From IMG/VR virus record IMGVR_UViG_3300022413_000036, positions 1-25,610 of that record: a stretch of 25,610 nt of DNA. The stretch is one strand, 5' to 3'. Source of the stretch: a virus. Both the position numbers and the translations under genes were made by a program. The notes beneath the pieces are model-generated. The model was not told the origin of the DNA. It did no database searches and saw only the letters and a list, made by a program, of their open reading frames with translations. Shown here piece by piece: positions 13,904 through 21,109 of this stretch (the first letter of the stretch is position 1; each line of letters begins with the position of its first letter).

Positions 13904-15433
13904 TCAGGCGGACATCCAGGAGCGGGTCTGCCGGTTGGTTTGGTAACGCCTGCGCCGGCCCTCGCGGTCATGGTCGCTGGCCTGAACCGGGTAGGTGAAG
14001 GTGAAGGCGAGGGCATCCCCTCGATCGGGGCTCTTTAAGCCACGCTTTTTCATGTCCATCTTCTTTTCGAGCTGCAACTGCCGCTCGCTGGCGAACTTGT
14101 ACTCGGGCGCGCAGAGGTCCGCATGCAGGCCATCGTCGTCCGGGATCTGGCAGGGCTCGTCCTCCAGCCAGTCGCGCATCTTGCCCCAGATCTCGGCCCG
14201 CAGATTGTAGTAGCGCTCGACCTGCATCGGCTTGGCGCCCGACACCACGCCGACCACCTGATTGTAGCCCATCTCGAGCAGCCGGTCGTAGATGCCGGTG
14301 CCTATCCCGATCTTGTCGATGAACACGCGGTCGGGCCGCTCGGTGTCGATGGCAACGGCTATGTGGCCGGCCAGGGCCATGGTGTCAGGCTCGTGGAAGA
14401 CCTCCAGCCCGAAGGCCTTGCGCCCTCGCCGCCTGATGATCGCGGTCGCGTCGTCTCCGCCGGCTGCAGGGTCGACGCCCATGATCAGCGGACCCACCGG
14501 GTCCTTGACCTCACAGCGGCGCGCTCGCATCACCGGGATCGACTTGATCAGGCTGTCGCCGCCCGAGACCTGGAAGGCCTCCTCGGCGCTCGCCGGGTAC
14601 TCCTGGCGGAACTTCCAGTCGCTGCGCAGCTCCTTGATCTTCATGGCCCGCCACGCCATCTGGGCATCGCTCAGATCGTACAGCTCCTGGTACTCCAGGT
14701 CGTCGCGGTCAGGCACGTAGTCGAAGAGCAGATCGTCCCGATCGACCTGATAGCTGGGGTCAGTGAACCAAGGCAGAAAGATCAGCTCGTAGTCACTCTC
14801 CCCCCTCATCGCATCCTGACACATCTCGTGGAAGTACCCGCCGAGGCCATTGGCCGTGCTCTCCAGCCAGACCTCGGTGCCGGGCTCGCGGGGTATGGCC
14901 TGGATGACGCCCGAGGCGTGGCTGTCGCCACCGGGCCAGAAAGCAACCTCAGAGCCATGGAAGTACTGGATCGTGTCCGATCGACCGATGCCCTCGGTGC
15001 CCGCCGTGCCGACCTTGTAGCCGCTGTCCAGGCCAGGGAAGGCAAGCTCGCGCTGGCTCGATGCGCCTGCGGTGGGCACCAGGAAGGCCGGCGCCTGCTC
15101 CTGATAGCGCTTGGCCATGCTGAACAGGTTGGCGGTGGCGTCAGCGTGGTGGGTGAGGATGAACGCCCGGGCGCCGAAGCGGTGCGTCACCTTCCAGAAC
15201 AGGCGACCCTCGATGTAGGTCGACATGCCGAGCTGTCGCGCCTTGAGGATGATCAGCCGCACAAAGCCGCGCTCCTTCATTTGGCGCTCGGCTGCCTCGT
15301 GAACGACCATCTGGGCCGGGTTGATCTTGAACGGCACGATCGCCCCGTCCTTGGGCCGGATCCGCAGCACCTCCGGCGCATAGCGTAAGAAGTCGTTGGC
15401 CAGGGCCTTTCGCGCTTTAATCTCGTCCGCCAC
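13904..15433 (-). CDS. Terminase large subunit
   Basis: 509 aa from GTG 15433. The N-terminal ATPase has a Walker A-like KARQLGMST (64-72), as in many large terminases, and TIQYFHGSEVAFW as the probable Walker B with catalytic Glu. The C-terminal RNase H-like nuclease shows GVDPAAGGDDATAI (first metal-binding Asp), VFIDKIGIGTGIYDRL (second) and SPDRGDALAF (third). This is the motor that cuts concatemers and pumps DNA through the portal. GGAG lies about 10 nt before the GTG. The gene overlaps the holin-like gene by 17 nt. It is separated from the small-subunit candidate by the lysis genes. Confidence 0.92.
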   Translation of the reverse strand: MADEIKARKALANDFLRYAPEVLRIRPKDGAIVPFKINPAQMVVHEAAERQMKERGFVRLIILKARQLGMSTYIEGRLFWKVTHRFGARAFILTHHADATANLFSMAKRYQEQAPAFLVPTAGASSQRELAFPGLDSGYKVGTAGTEGIGRSDTIQYFHGSEVAFWPGGDSHASGVIQAIPREPGTEVWLESTANGLGGYFHEMCQDAMRGESDYELIFLPWFTDPSYQVDRDDLLFDYVPDRDDLEYQELYDLSDAQMAWRAMKIKELRSDWKFRQEYPASAEEAFQVSGGDSLIKSIPVMRARRCEVKDPVGPLIMGVDPAAGGDDATAIIRRRGRKAFGLEVFHEPDTMALAGHIAVAIDTERPDRVFIDKIGIGTGIYDRLLEMGYNQVVGVVSGAKPMQVERYYNLRAEIWGKMRDWLEDEPCQIPDDDGLHADLCAPEYKFASERQLQLEKKMDMKKRGLKSPDRGDALAFTFTYPVQASDHDREGRRRRYQTNRQTRSWMSA

Positions 15434-15575
15434 CGAACACCATCTCCAGGGCTATGCCGCCCACGATCAAGCAAACGCCCAGCACCGTCAGGCTGGGGGT
15501 GCCTGAGAACAGGCCGACGAGTGTGCAGACCGTGCCTGCCACCGTCGCAGCTGCGCGTGTTGGTCGGTCTAACAT
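15417..15575 (-). CDS. Small two-helix membrane protein, holin candidate
   Basis: 52 aa. After MLDRPTRAA there are two hydrophobic spans, about residues 8-24 (ATVAGTVCTLVGLF) and 29-47 (LTVLGVCLIVGGIALEMVF), joined by a short SGTPS turn. It has a charged start and a GGGRD tail. This is the layout of small class II-type holins. GAGG lies 7 nt before ATG 15575. The frame extends upstream to 15704, but that part overlaps another real small gene and has no ribosome binding site. It lies two genes after the SleB lysin, which is good context for a holin. It has no family signature, so another small membrane protein is possible. Confidence 0.65.
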   Translation of the reverse strand: MLDRPTRAAATVAGTVCTLVGLFSGTPSLTVLGVCLIVGGIALEMVFGGGRD

Positions 15576-15742
15576 GTGCCAGCCTCGATAATTTCCTTGC
15601 GCCCGACGAGCCCGCGATCCAGGCAGGTGCGGCAGTACATCGTGTAGATGATCGGTGACATCCAGTCGCTGGCCCGCTGGGTGGGGAAAAAATAAGCATC
15701 GCACCGCATGCAGCGGTCGAGGGCTTGGTTTTCCTCCGTCAT
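15569..15742 (-). CDS. Small zinc-ribbon protein in the lysis cassette
   Basis: 57 aa, beginning MTEENQALDRCMRCDAYFF. It has C11-x2-C14 and C37-x2-C40 (YCRTC), a four-cysteine zinc ribbon. GAGG sits 7 nt before the ATG, overlapping the end of the SleB gene. Its TAG stop overlaps the ATG of the holin-like gene, so the lysis genes are coupled through it. Function unknown. The compact zinc ribbon could bind nucleic acid or protein. Confidence 0.75.
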   Translation of the reverse strand: MTEENQALDRCMRCDAYFFPTQRASDWMSPIIYTMYCRTCLDRGLVGRKEIIEAGTC

Positions 15743-15746
15743 CAAA

Positions 15747-16166
15747 TTACCTCACGTCGTTGTAGAACTCGTGTGCCCCGTCCCGGTAGCAAGCGCTCTT
15801 GCCATCGGCCCAGGCGGGGCTGACGGCGTAGGTTTTGTAGTGGGTGGCACCCTTTGTCGGGTCATCGTCTCCGCCCATCAGGAGGGCCTCACAGACCGCC
15901 TTGAGAGCCCGCACCATCGATGGGCTCGACCAGTCCTGGGCCATGGCCTTCTCGCGGTTGGGATCGCCGGGGTTCCAGCCCGAGAACTGCATCCAGCGCA
16001 GGCAGGTGGCCGCGAGCGTGTGGTCCTTCTTGAACTGCCCATCGGGCCGCTCATAGCGGTTGACCATCACCCTAGCGCAGCTGACCTGGGAGGTGTAGCC
16101 CTCGCCCCTGGCCTCCATCCAGACGGTCCTGGCGGCGATCTCCAGGTCTGCCAGCATCACGCCCAT
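15747..16166 (-). CDS. SleB-type cell wall hydrolase (endolysin)
   Basis: 139 aa. The N-terminal TVWMEARGEGYTSQVSCARV and MVNRYE, with E18 as the likely catalytic residue, match the SleB (Hydrolase_2) fold. The later FSGWNPGDPNRE and ATHYKT..AVSPAW blocks are also typical. SleB enzymes cut the glycan backbone of peptidoglycan as lytic transglycosylases. There is no signal peptide, so a holin is probably needed for release, and a holin-like gene lies two genes downstream. AAGGAGG with 5-nt spacing supports ATG 16166. SleB lysins are frequent in phages of Alphaproteobacteria. The gene lies between small and large terminase genes, an unusual place for lysis. Confidence 0.9.
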   Translation of the reverse strand: MGVMLADLEIAARTVWMEARGEGYTSQVSCARVMVNRYERPDGQFKKDHTLAATCLRWMQFSGWNPGDPNREKAMAQDWSSPSMVRALKAVCEALLMGGDDDPTKGATHYKTYAVSPAWADGKSACYRDGAHEFYNDVR

Positions 16167-16444
16167 GGGGTCCTCCTTGCGAACTTACCTTGGTGATCCA
16201 AGGGCTCTCCACCATAGAGCGCCGCCTCCAAGCACCCGAGGATAACCGCAACCTCATCACATACGCCACCCTCTTGGTTCAACAAGTTCTTGGCTATGTT
16301 TATGTGCTTCTGTGCCGCCCTGGCGTCTGTGCTCTCCTTGGCTTTATCAAGATGATGCAACGCGAGTTTCACTGTGCCGCCGGGGTACAGCCATGCGTCA
16401 ATAGCCACTTTTGCGGCCTTCACGTGATCGTTGATCGTTTCCAT
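16157..16444 (-). CDS. Small helical protein, unknown
   Basis: 95 aa from ATG 16444 (METINDHVKAAKVAIDAWLY). It is all-helical in appearance with DKAKESTDARAAQKHINIAK in the middle and an end rich in hydrophobics. A TTG at 16453, 5 nt after GGAGG, is in frame and could be the true start, since the ATG is 14 nt from that site. The gene overlaps the lysin start by 10 nt. I do not recognise the family. The in-frame region upstream to 16549 lies inside another gene and looks non-coding in this frame. Confidence 0.65.
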   Translation of the reverse strand: METINDHVKAAKVAIDAWLYPGGTVKLALHHLDKAKESTDARAAQKHINIAKNLLNQEGGVCDEVAVILGCLEAALYGGEPLDHQGKFARRTPWA

Positions 16445-16463
16445 ATTGAGCAAGGCGCCCTCC

Positions 16464-16652
16464 CTACCAAGGCCGCCACCATGGCCCTGACCGCTGTACC
16501 GCCCGCTGGGTGTCATCGACAACAATCTCGTTGGGGCTGTCGGTGCCACGCCAGTACCTGTCTCTGGGGTCCTCCTCGACCACCTCCATCTTCTGGCTGG
16601 CTGCTATCGAGGCTGAGCGGGTGATTGCCCAGTAATCGTCTTCGATGGTCAT
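16464..16652 (-). CDS. Small acidic protein, unknown
   Basis: 62 aa, MTIEDDYWAITRSASIAASQ at the start and an Arg/Trp-rich end (RSGPWWRPW). Its ATG overlaps the stop of the upstream gene (ATGA), and GAGGAG lies 9-10 nt upstream. There is no recognisable domain. It is probably a real coupled gene because of the overlap. Confidence 0.55.
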   Translation of the reverse strand: MTIEDDYWAITRSASIAASQKMEVVEEDPRDRYWRGTDSPNEIVVDDTQRAVQRSGPWWRPW

Positions 16653-16972
16653 CCTTCAGGCTCCTCCTGCATGCGCCGCAGCCACTGCTCGTGGGTGAGC
16701 CCCTCGTTGCTGGTCTGCTGGAACGTCGACTGGAGCTTGGCGTGGACGTAGGGGGCTGCGTTTCTGGCCGCCTCCATCTTGTCCTGGTGGGTGTACTTGG
16801 TGCTCTTGGACCGCAGCACCTGCAGCATAAACTCCAGCGGTGTGATGCCCTTCTTGGCGGCGTGGGCCTTGATCACAGGGCCGGAGAGGGTGCGCTTGTT
16901 TGGCACCCCCTTCTTGCGCCCCGATCCAGGTCGTTTGCCCCCATTGGGGCCGCGTTCTTTCTTGATCGGCAT
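16649..16972 (-). CDS. Terminase small subunit-like DNA-binding protein
   Basis: 107 aa. It opens with GGKRPGSGRKKGVPNKRT (11-28), an AT-hook-like basic segment, followed by ITPLEFMLQVLRS (about 43-55) and RNAAPYVHAKLQS (about 70-82). The order of basic tail, TPLE-FMLQVLR and A-x-AAPYVHAKL is one I associate with small phage proteins often annotated as terminase small subunits. The small subunit would recognise the packaging site and recruit the large subunit. Position upstream of the large terminase supports it, although the lysis genes lie between. The ribosome binding site is weak (AAGGGC). It could be another DNA-binding protein. Confidence 0.6.
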   Translation of the reverse strand: MPIKKERGPNGGKRPGSGRKKGVPNKRTLSGPVIKAHAAKKGITPLEFMLQVLRSKSTKYTHQDKMEAARNAAPYVHAKLQSTFQQTSNEGLTHEQWLRRMQEEPEG

Positions 16973-17027
16973 GGGTCTGCCCTTGGTTGTCTATTTTTTC
17001 AGATTACCACAGGGCTGTGGCCGGGGT

Positions 17028-17459
17028 CTAGTCAGCTTGCTCCAGCGCCCGATCGAGCTCGTAGCAACCGGCGCACAGTAACTGCCCAGTGTCGAGGGGG
17101 AACCACGCGGACGCCACACCCACACCACAGGCGGTACACTTGCGTGTGTCGGCACTTGCAACCAGGCCGTGCTTCTCTAGCATCTCCAAGACCACGGGCT
17201 TCCCAAGTTCCCGCTCCATCTGGACAGCGAGCATGCCCAAGTCCACGGTCTTCTCAAGGTACCGCTCCGTCTGGATAGCAGGATCCGGCAGTTGTGAGAG
17301 CGCAGTGAGCCCTGGCCCGAGGTCATGGTCATCGAGGTGGAAGTGCATAGCCGCCCGGTGGCACTGGAGCCACGCCTCGCGCTTGGCCTGGGTCCAGCTG
17401 GGCTGTGGCTGGATGGCGTTGACGGCGTCGAGGATGGCGTAGACTTTTTTGCGTGGCAT
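17028..17459 (-). CDS. Zinc-ribbon protein, unknown
   Basis: 143 aa. The N-terminal two thirds are helical (AKREAWLQCHRAAMHFHLDD and QMERELGKPVVLEMLEKHG). The C-terminus holds C108-x2-C111 and C129-x2-C132 around a short sheet, a treble-clef or zinc-ribbon layout. Its ATG overlaps the upstream stop (ATGA). It lies in the run of small unknown genes between replication and packaging. No family is recognised. Confidence 0.7.
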   Translation of the reverse strand: MPRKKVYAILDAVNAIQPQPSWTQAKREAWLQCHRAAMHFHLDDHDLGPGLTALSQLPDPAIQTERYLEKTVDLGMLAVQMERELGKPVVLEMLEKHGLVASADTRKCTACGVGVASAWFPLDTGQLLCAGCYELDRALEQAD

Positions 17460-17917
17460 CAGAACAGCTCCCCTTTGGAGGTGTCCTCACCGTTCTCGGT
17501 CTTCTCGTCAGACTGCAGCAGATCCTTGTAGTTTGGATCCAGCAGGCGGAAGAGATTTTCGATGGTTTCCACCCGTTTGTACAAATCCTTGCTGTCCTTT
17601 CTGAACTCATGGCGGGTGGCATGGACCTGCTGGCGGACAGACTTGATTTTGACCTCCAGCTCCTTGATGGACCGGGCCATCACCGTCTCGACGGTGTTGG
17701 TGGTCTCGGGGCTGCCCACCTCCTGAGCATTGTACAGGTCCATGATGGACCGTTTGAAAGTCGATTTTCGTCCATGCTTCGTGAAGGCCATCAGTTTGCC
17801 GCCAACATATGCGGCGATAGGGTAGGCACCTGGGCCATCGGTGGCGATGATATTTGCCAGCTCGCCCGTGGACGTATAGCAGGGGCGGGTGGTGTCGAGG
17901 ATAGGTTCTTTTGGCAT
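17459..17917 (-). CDS. Coiled-coil protein, unknown
   Basis: 152 aa. The first 60 residues look globular (TSTGELANIIATDGPGAYPI, then a basic KHGRKSTFKRSI). Residues about 75-125 form a long charged coiled coil (SIKELEVKIKSVRQQVHATR), and the tail is acidic. AAGGAGCCGACC directly precedes the ATG, the leader shared by many leftward genes. It is separated from the next gene upstream by about 100 nt holding a perfect stem-loop. Function unknown. Confidence 0.75.
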   Translation of the reverse strand: MPKEPILDTTRPCYTSTGELANIIATDGPGAYPIAAYVGGKLMAFTKHGRKSTFKRSIMDLYNAQEVGSPETTNTVETVMARSIKELEVKIKSVRQQVHATRHEFRKDSKDLYKRVETIENLFRLLDPNYKDLLQSDEKTENGEDTSKGELF

Positions 17918-17947
17918 GGTCGGCTCCTTGCCAGTTTGGGTGGGGGA

Positions 17948-17983
17948 GGCGGGATCCAGCTCGAAAGGGGACCGGATCCCGCC
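17948..17983 (-). other. Perfect 10-bp stem-loop between small genes
   Basis: GGCGGGATCC (17948-17957) pairs perfectly with GGATCCCGCC (17974-17983) around 16 nt. It lies in the roughly 100-nt gap after the Gly-rich small gene. There is no T run after it on the minus strand, so it resembles the stem-loops near the capsid gene rather than a classic terminator. Confidence 0.5.
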
Positions 17984-18018
17984 GGGGCTGTCGACCTTGG
18001 GGAGGTCGGACAGGGAGG

Positions 18019-18177
18019 CTAGTAGCTTGCGCCGCTTTTCTTGTCGACGCCGCTCATCTTCGAGGTGGAACTGTTGGCCGAGGGTTTGGGATGCGAGGCC
18101 ATGCCTCCGCCCCCTTTGCCGCCCCGACCGCCAAATGCGGCGCTTTTGCTGTCAACGCCGGACTGGGTATCTTTCAT
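18019..18177 (-). CDS. Small Gly/Ser/Lys-rich protein, unknown
   Basis: 52 aa with a strong ribosome binding site (GGAGG, 5 nt before the ATG). It is low in complexity: a glycine run at about 16-25 and Ser/Lys elsewhere. The motif SGVDSKSAA near the start (6-14) recurs as SGVDKKSGA near the end (42-50). It is probably disordered. I do not recognise it. The good ribosome binding site, the clean fit between neighbours and a conserved-looking repeat support its being real. Confidence 0.6.
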   Translation of the reverse strand: MKDTQSGVDSKSAAFGGRGGKGGGGMASHPKPSANSSTSKMSGVDKKSGASY

Positions 18178-18208
18178 GAGGTCCTCCTAGAGTTCGAACA
18201 GGGAGAGT

Positions 18209-18589
18209 TTACGCCCCTTTGGGGTGTTGATGCAAGATGTGATCGAGCTGTTCCTGGGCACGCCATGCCGCTTCATCCTTGCGCCGCTGGACCGCCTCGT
18301 CGCCAAAGATCGAGTTGGCTACACCTATTACCGCGAAAGAGCCCATGAGGTTGACCTTGTCCTTTGACCCGAGTGACACGATGTACTCGCTCAAGGCCAC
18401 GACCAGGATGGACTGGATGCCGGCGGCGCTGTTTAGGTGGCTGCGCAGGATCATTTCACGGATCGCCATCACCATCTCCATCACCTCGTCGGCATGCTCC
18501 TCATAGAACTCGTTGAGACTTTTCGAGGCCTCACACAGGGCTTCGTGGTTCAGTTCAGGGAGGTGGATAACGGGTTTGACTGTGGGCAT
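18209..18589 (-). CDS. Helical protein, unknown
   Basis: 126 aa from ATG 18589, preceded by AAAGGAAAGACG. An in-frame ATG at 18604 lies inside the upstream gene and has no ribosome binding site. The middle (MEMVMAIREMILRSHLNSAA, then IQSILVVALSEYIVSLG) is hydrophobic and helical, possibly membrane-associated, and the end is a charged helix (QRRKDEAAWRAQEQ). No domain recognised. Confidence 0.7.
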   Translation of the reverse strand: MPTVKPVIHLPELNHEALCEASKSLNEFYEEHADEVMEMVMAIREMILRSHLNSAAGIQSILVVALSEYIVSLGSKDKVNLMGSFAVIGVANSIFGDEAVQRRKDEAAWRAQEQLDHILHQHPKGA

Positions 18590-18600
18590 CGTCTTTCCTT

Positions 18601-19332
18601 TCAAATTGCCATGCCGGCGGAGCTGGATTGCTCGCCGTGGAACTTCACTTCATTGCGTGTCCAGGTTCGCCACGCTGCGTCCCAGTCCTTGTATTTTTTG
18701 CCGGTCTTGAGGTGGTAGTCCTGGAAGTCCTCGAACCCATCGGCTGCTGTCTTCCAGGCGACGTGGTCTGACCAGTATTTGGCACGGTCGTCGGTGAGGC
18801 CAAAATCGAGAGAGAGGGGGGCGGCCCGTTTTTCTTTTGGCCCCTCTTTTTTTAGGTTAAACTCTATAGAGCGATGGGGTACCCGATCGGGTAGGGGATC
18901 GGGTACCTGATCGGGTACCTGATCGGGGGGGCGATCATCTTCCTTTAGATCCAATGGTTTGACCGCTGTCGGTTTTTTGCCCTTTTTCTTCTTTTCTCGC
19001 AGCTCTTTCCAGCGGGTGTCATTGCCCCGCGCGCCGTCCTCGGAGCGGTTTTGCCGGTAGATAAAGTGCTTCATCAGGTACCGATCGGCGTGCTTCTGCA
19101 GGTAGCCCTTGGGGGTCTTTTTGAAGGCTGGCTCCAGGTCTTCCCAGACACCAAACCAGTCCTCTGGATCGACCCTGGCGAGCCTCCTGATGGCATCGAG
19201 AGACAGAGGCAGGAGGGCGTTCTCGACGTCGTAGATATGCACCAGCAGGGTGATGTAGGCGCCGAGCGCCAAGGGGCTCATGTGCGCCGTGTCCCGCTCC
19301 CAGCTGGTGATAGAAAAAGGGAAGGTTTTCAT
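18601..19332 (-). CDS. DUF1376-type replication organiser-like protein
   Basis: 243 aa. The N-terminal 90 residues (SITSWERDTAHMSPLALGAY, then LLVHIYDVENALLPLSLDAI) match DUF1376, a winged-helix-like domain found in phage and prophage proteins near replication genes that are thought to recognise the origin or load helicase. A linker contains a tandem four-residue repeat (PDQV, PDQV, PDPL, PDRV), and the C-terminus has WDAAWRTWTRNEV, seen in primosome-type DnaT/replication proteins. It overlaps its neighbour as ATGA and lies two genes after the primase-helicase. The origin-binding role is inference from family context. Confidence 0.75.
   Translation of the reverse strand: MKTFPFSITSWERDTAHMSPLALGAYITLLVHIYDVENALLPLSLDAIRRLARVDPEDWFGVWEDLEPAFKKTPKGYLQKHADRYLMKHFIYRQNRSEDGARGNDTRWKELREKKKKGKKPTAVKPLDLKEDDRPPDQVPDQVPDPLPDRVPHRSIEFNLKKEGPKEKRAAPLSLDFGLTDDRAKYWSDHVAWKTAADGFEDFQDYHLKTGKKYKDWDAAWRTWTRNEVKFHGEQSSSAGMAI
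18873..18932. repeat. Five tandem 12-bp units inside the DUF1376 gene
   Basis: Unit GATCGGGTACCT occurs exactly twice (18897-18908, 18909-18920). Degenerate copies precede at 18873 and 18885 and follow at 18921. They encode the Pro-Asp-rich linker repeat. Because phage origins often lie inside the initiator gene as iterons, the array is also a candidate origin-binding site. Confidence 0.75.
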
Positions 19333-19718
19333 TGCGCCGCCTCCGCCGCCCTAGCCGCCAGCCGCGCACGCTCCTTGTCATCGTCCTCGCGCAGGCGGAC
19401 CAGGAAATCGTGCTCCTGCTTGGCTATCTTTTTGCAGTCAGGGCAGCCCGGCACGCGGCGCACGCCCCCGCCGAGCCCTGTGTCACGGTGGATCTGCAGA
19501 TGGTGCTGTTCCCAGAGGGTGTAGGGGGTCTTATCACAATAAATCGCCCCGGTCTTGTCACCCACCGGACAGCCCCGGCAGATGTCCTCGATGTAGACTT
19601 GGCACAGGGCGCAGTTGGCCTGCCCCTTGTCTACACCATCTCTCTTCCAAATCCGGTGCCACTTTCTGATTGATTTGTCCAAGGCCGCGAGGGCCTCGTC
19701 GTTCATGAGCTTGGTCAT
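19329..19718 (-). CDS. Cys-rich zinc-binding protein, unknown
   Basis: 129 aa. Cysteine pairs C36-x2-C39 (CALC), C47-x2-C50 (CRGC, followed by PVG), and C92-x2-C95 (CPDC), plus C61, could bind two zinc ions. The ends are helical and the C-terminus is highly charged. Both ends overlap neighbours as ATGA, so it is in the replication operon. The CxxC-PVG segment is one I have seen in uncharacterised phage proteins. Function unknown. Confidence 0.75.
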   Translation of the reverse strand: MTKLMNDEALAALDKSIRKWHRIWKRDGVDKGQANCALCQVYIEDICRGCPVGDKTGAIYCDKTPYTLWEQHHLQIHRDTGLGGGVRRVPGCPDCKKIAKQEHDFLVRLREDDDKERARLAARAAEAAQ

Positions 19719-21109
19719 ATCATTGGCTCCATATCATCGGGTTCACGGTAACGGTGGGCGGCGCTGTCGTAGTAGATCGAAACCTCACCCGGCACACCTA
19801 TCTGGTCGTGGTACCGGGTCTTTTTGACCGCGATCTTGTTCATCTCGGTGTTGGGTTCCCTCGACACCACAATGCCGACATCCGCCTTGTTCGCCCATGC
19901 CGCGCTGTCGCTTATGTGATACAGGCCCAGGTGCTTGGCGTCATCCTTTCCGAGCTTGGTCGGGTGTGCCACGACGATCAAGGCCACGTTGAGCCGGCGG
20001 GCCGCGAGACGCAGCTCCTTGATCGCGATGTTGACGTACTCCGTCATGGGCATGCCCTGGGGCTTGTCGTGGTCGAGTTCGTTCCAGGGATCGATCACCA
20101 CCAGCTGGCAGCCGTTGCGGGCCACAGCCACGCCCATCATCTCGATCACCCAGCGCAGATCGGTCAGATCCTCGACGCCAGGGTAGAGGAAAGTGAAGTG
20201 GTCATCGATCCAAGCCAGACCCTCACGCTGGTCGTGGACCCGCCATGCCGGCTGTCCGTAAAAGTGGGACAGCAGGAAACGCTTGTGCTCGGTCTGCGGC
20301 GGCTGTTCGAAGCTCCCCATGGCGATCCGCCAGCCGTGGGTCTTGGCCAGCCGGCAGCACAGTTCATTGACGAACGTAGTCTTGCCCTGGCCGGGGATGC
20401 CGGTGACGACCACGAAGTCGCCGCGCCGGACCTTGAAGTGGGGATCGAGGCAGCGCAGGCCTGTCGTCAGTGCCTTGGGCGAGGGCAGGGGTGGCAGGTC
20501 CGACATCTTGTAGACGCCCTTGACCTCGACCCACTGTGCCCCTGTCAGGGCCTCCGTGACGCCACCCTGACCATACCACTGCAGCACGTCGTTCAAGTCC
20601 TTGGTGCCGTCCGGGTATCGCACCCACTTCACCCTGGCCCGCCCGAGGATCCTCAGCAGGTCGTTGTGCAGCATCCTGCCGGGCTCGTCGTCGTCGGTGG
20701 CCAGGATGATGGTGCGATCGGCCAGCAGGGGTCTGACCGCCTGGATGTAGTGGTAGTGGTCCTCTCCCTGGGGTGTCAGGCTGGCGCCGCCGGGGACCGA
20801 CACCGCGCAGGGCCAGCCGGCCTGGATCGCGGTGATGGCATCGACCTCGCCCTCGGTGATCACGACCGGGTGGCCGGTCAGGCTCTGGTCGAGCAGCACA
20901 TCCTGGTTCCAGAGGCACTGCTCGCCGCCCTTGTCCTGCCGAAAATCCTTGGTCGCGATCTTGCGATACTTGTGATTGACCACCTGCCCGTCTCGCAGGA
21001 ACGGGAAGACAATCTCACCATCTGAGGCCGCGACGCCAAGCCGCGATGCTATTTCCGGGTCGACCCCGCGCTGCTCCATCCATGCCAGTCCTTGGTCGCT
21101 GATCGCCAT
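19715..21109 (-). CDS. Toprim primase-helicase, T7 gp4-like, without its zinc domain
   Basis: 464 aa from ATG 21109. It has a short N-terminal domain, then Toprim motifs VVITEGEVD (E86, E88) and ILATDDDEPG (D139, D141), then a DnaB/T7-type helicase with Walker A GIPGQGKT (237-244), Walker B LVVID (336-340) and a later AHPTKLG (H382) that contacts DNA or phosphate. This enzyme unwinds DNA and makes primers at the fork. ATG 21109 has GGGAGGAG upstream. The frame remains open to 21811, but that stretch lies in other real genes. The zinc-ribbon needed for template recognition is encoded just upstream in a different frame, overlapping by 95 nt. Length without it is normal for the Toprim plus helicase part. 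Confidence 0.9.
   Translation of the reverse strand: MAISDQGLAWMEQRGVDPEIASRLGVAASDGEIVFPFLRDGQVVNHKYRKIATKDFRQDKGGEQCLWNQDVLLDQSLTGHPVVITEGEVDAITAIQAGWPCAVSVPGGASLTPQGEDHYHYIQAVRPLLADRTIILATDDDEPGRMLHNDLLRILGRARVKWVRYPDGTKDLNDVLQWYGQGGVTEALTGAQWVEVKGVYKMSDLPPLPSPKALTTGLRCLDPHFKVRRGDFVVVTGIPGQGKTTFVNELCCRLAKTHGWRIAMGSFEQPPQTEHKRFLLSHFYGQPAWRVHDQREGLAWIDDHFTFLYPGVEDLTDLRWVIEMMGVAVARNGCQLVVIDPWNELDHDKPQGMPMTEYVNIAIKELRLAARRLNVALIVVAHPTKLGKDDAKHLGLYHISDSAAWANKADVGIVVSREPNTEMNKIAVKKTRYHDQIGVPGEVSIYYDSAAHRYREPDDMEPMI

Noticed and set aside
14123-15388. Plus-strand open frame of 421 codons over the large terminase
   Set aside because: Shadow of a confident terminase with Walker and nuclease motifs on the minus strand.
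15576-15704. Upstream extension of the holin-like frame
   Set aside because: It covers the zinc-ribbon gene at 15569-15742, which has a better start, and the extension has no ribosome binding site.
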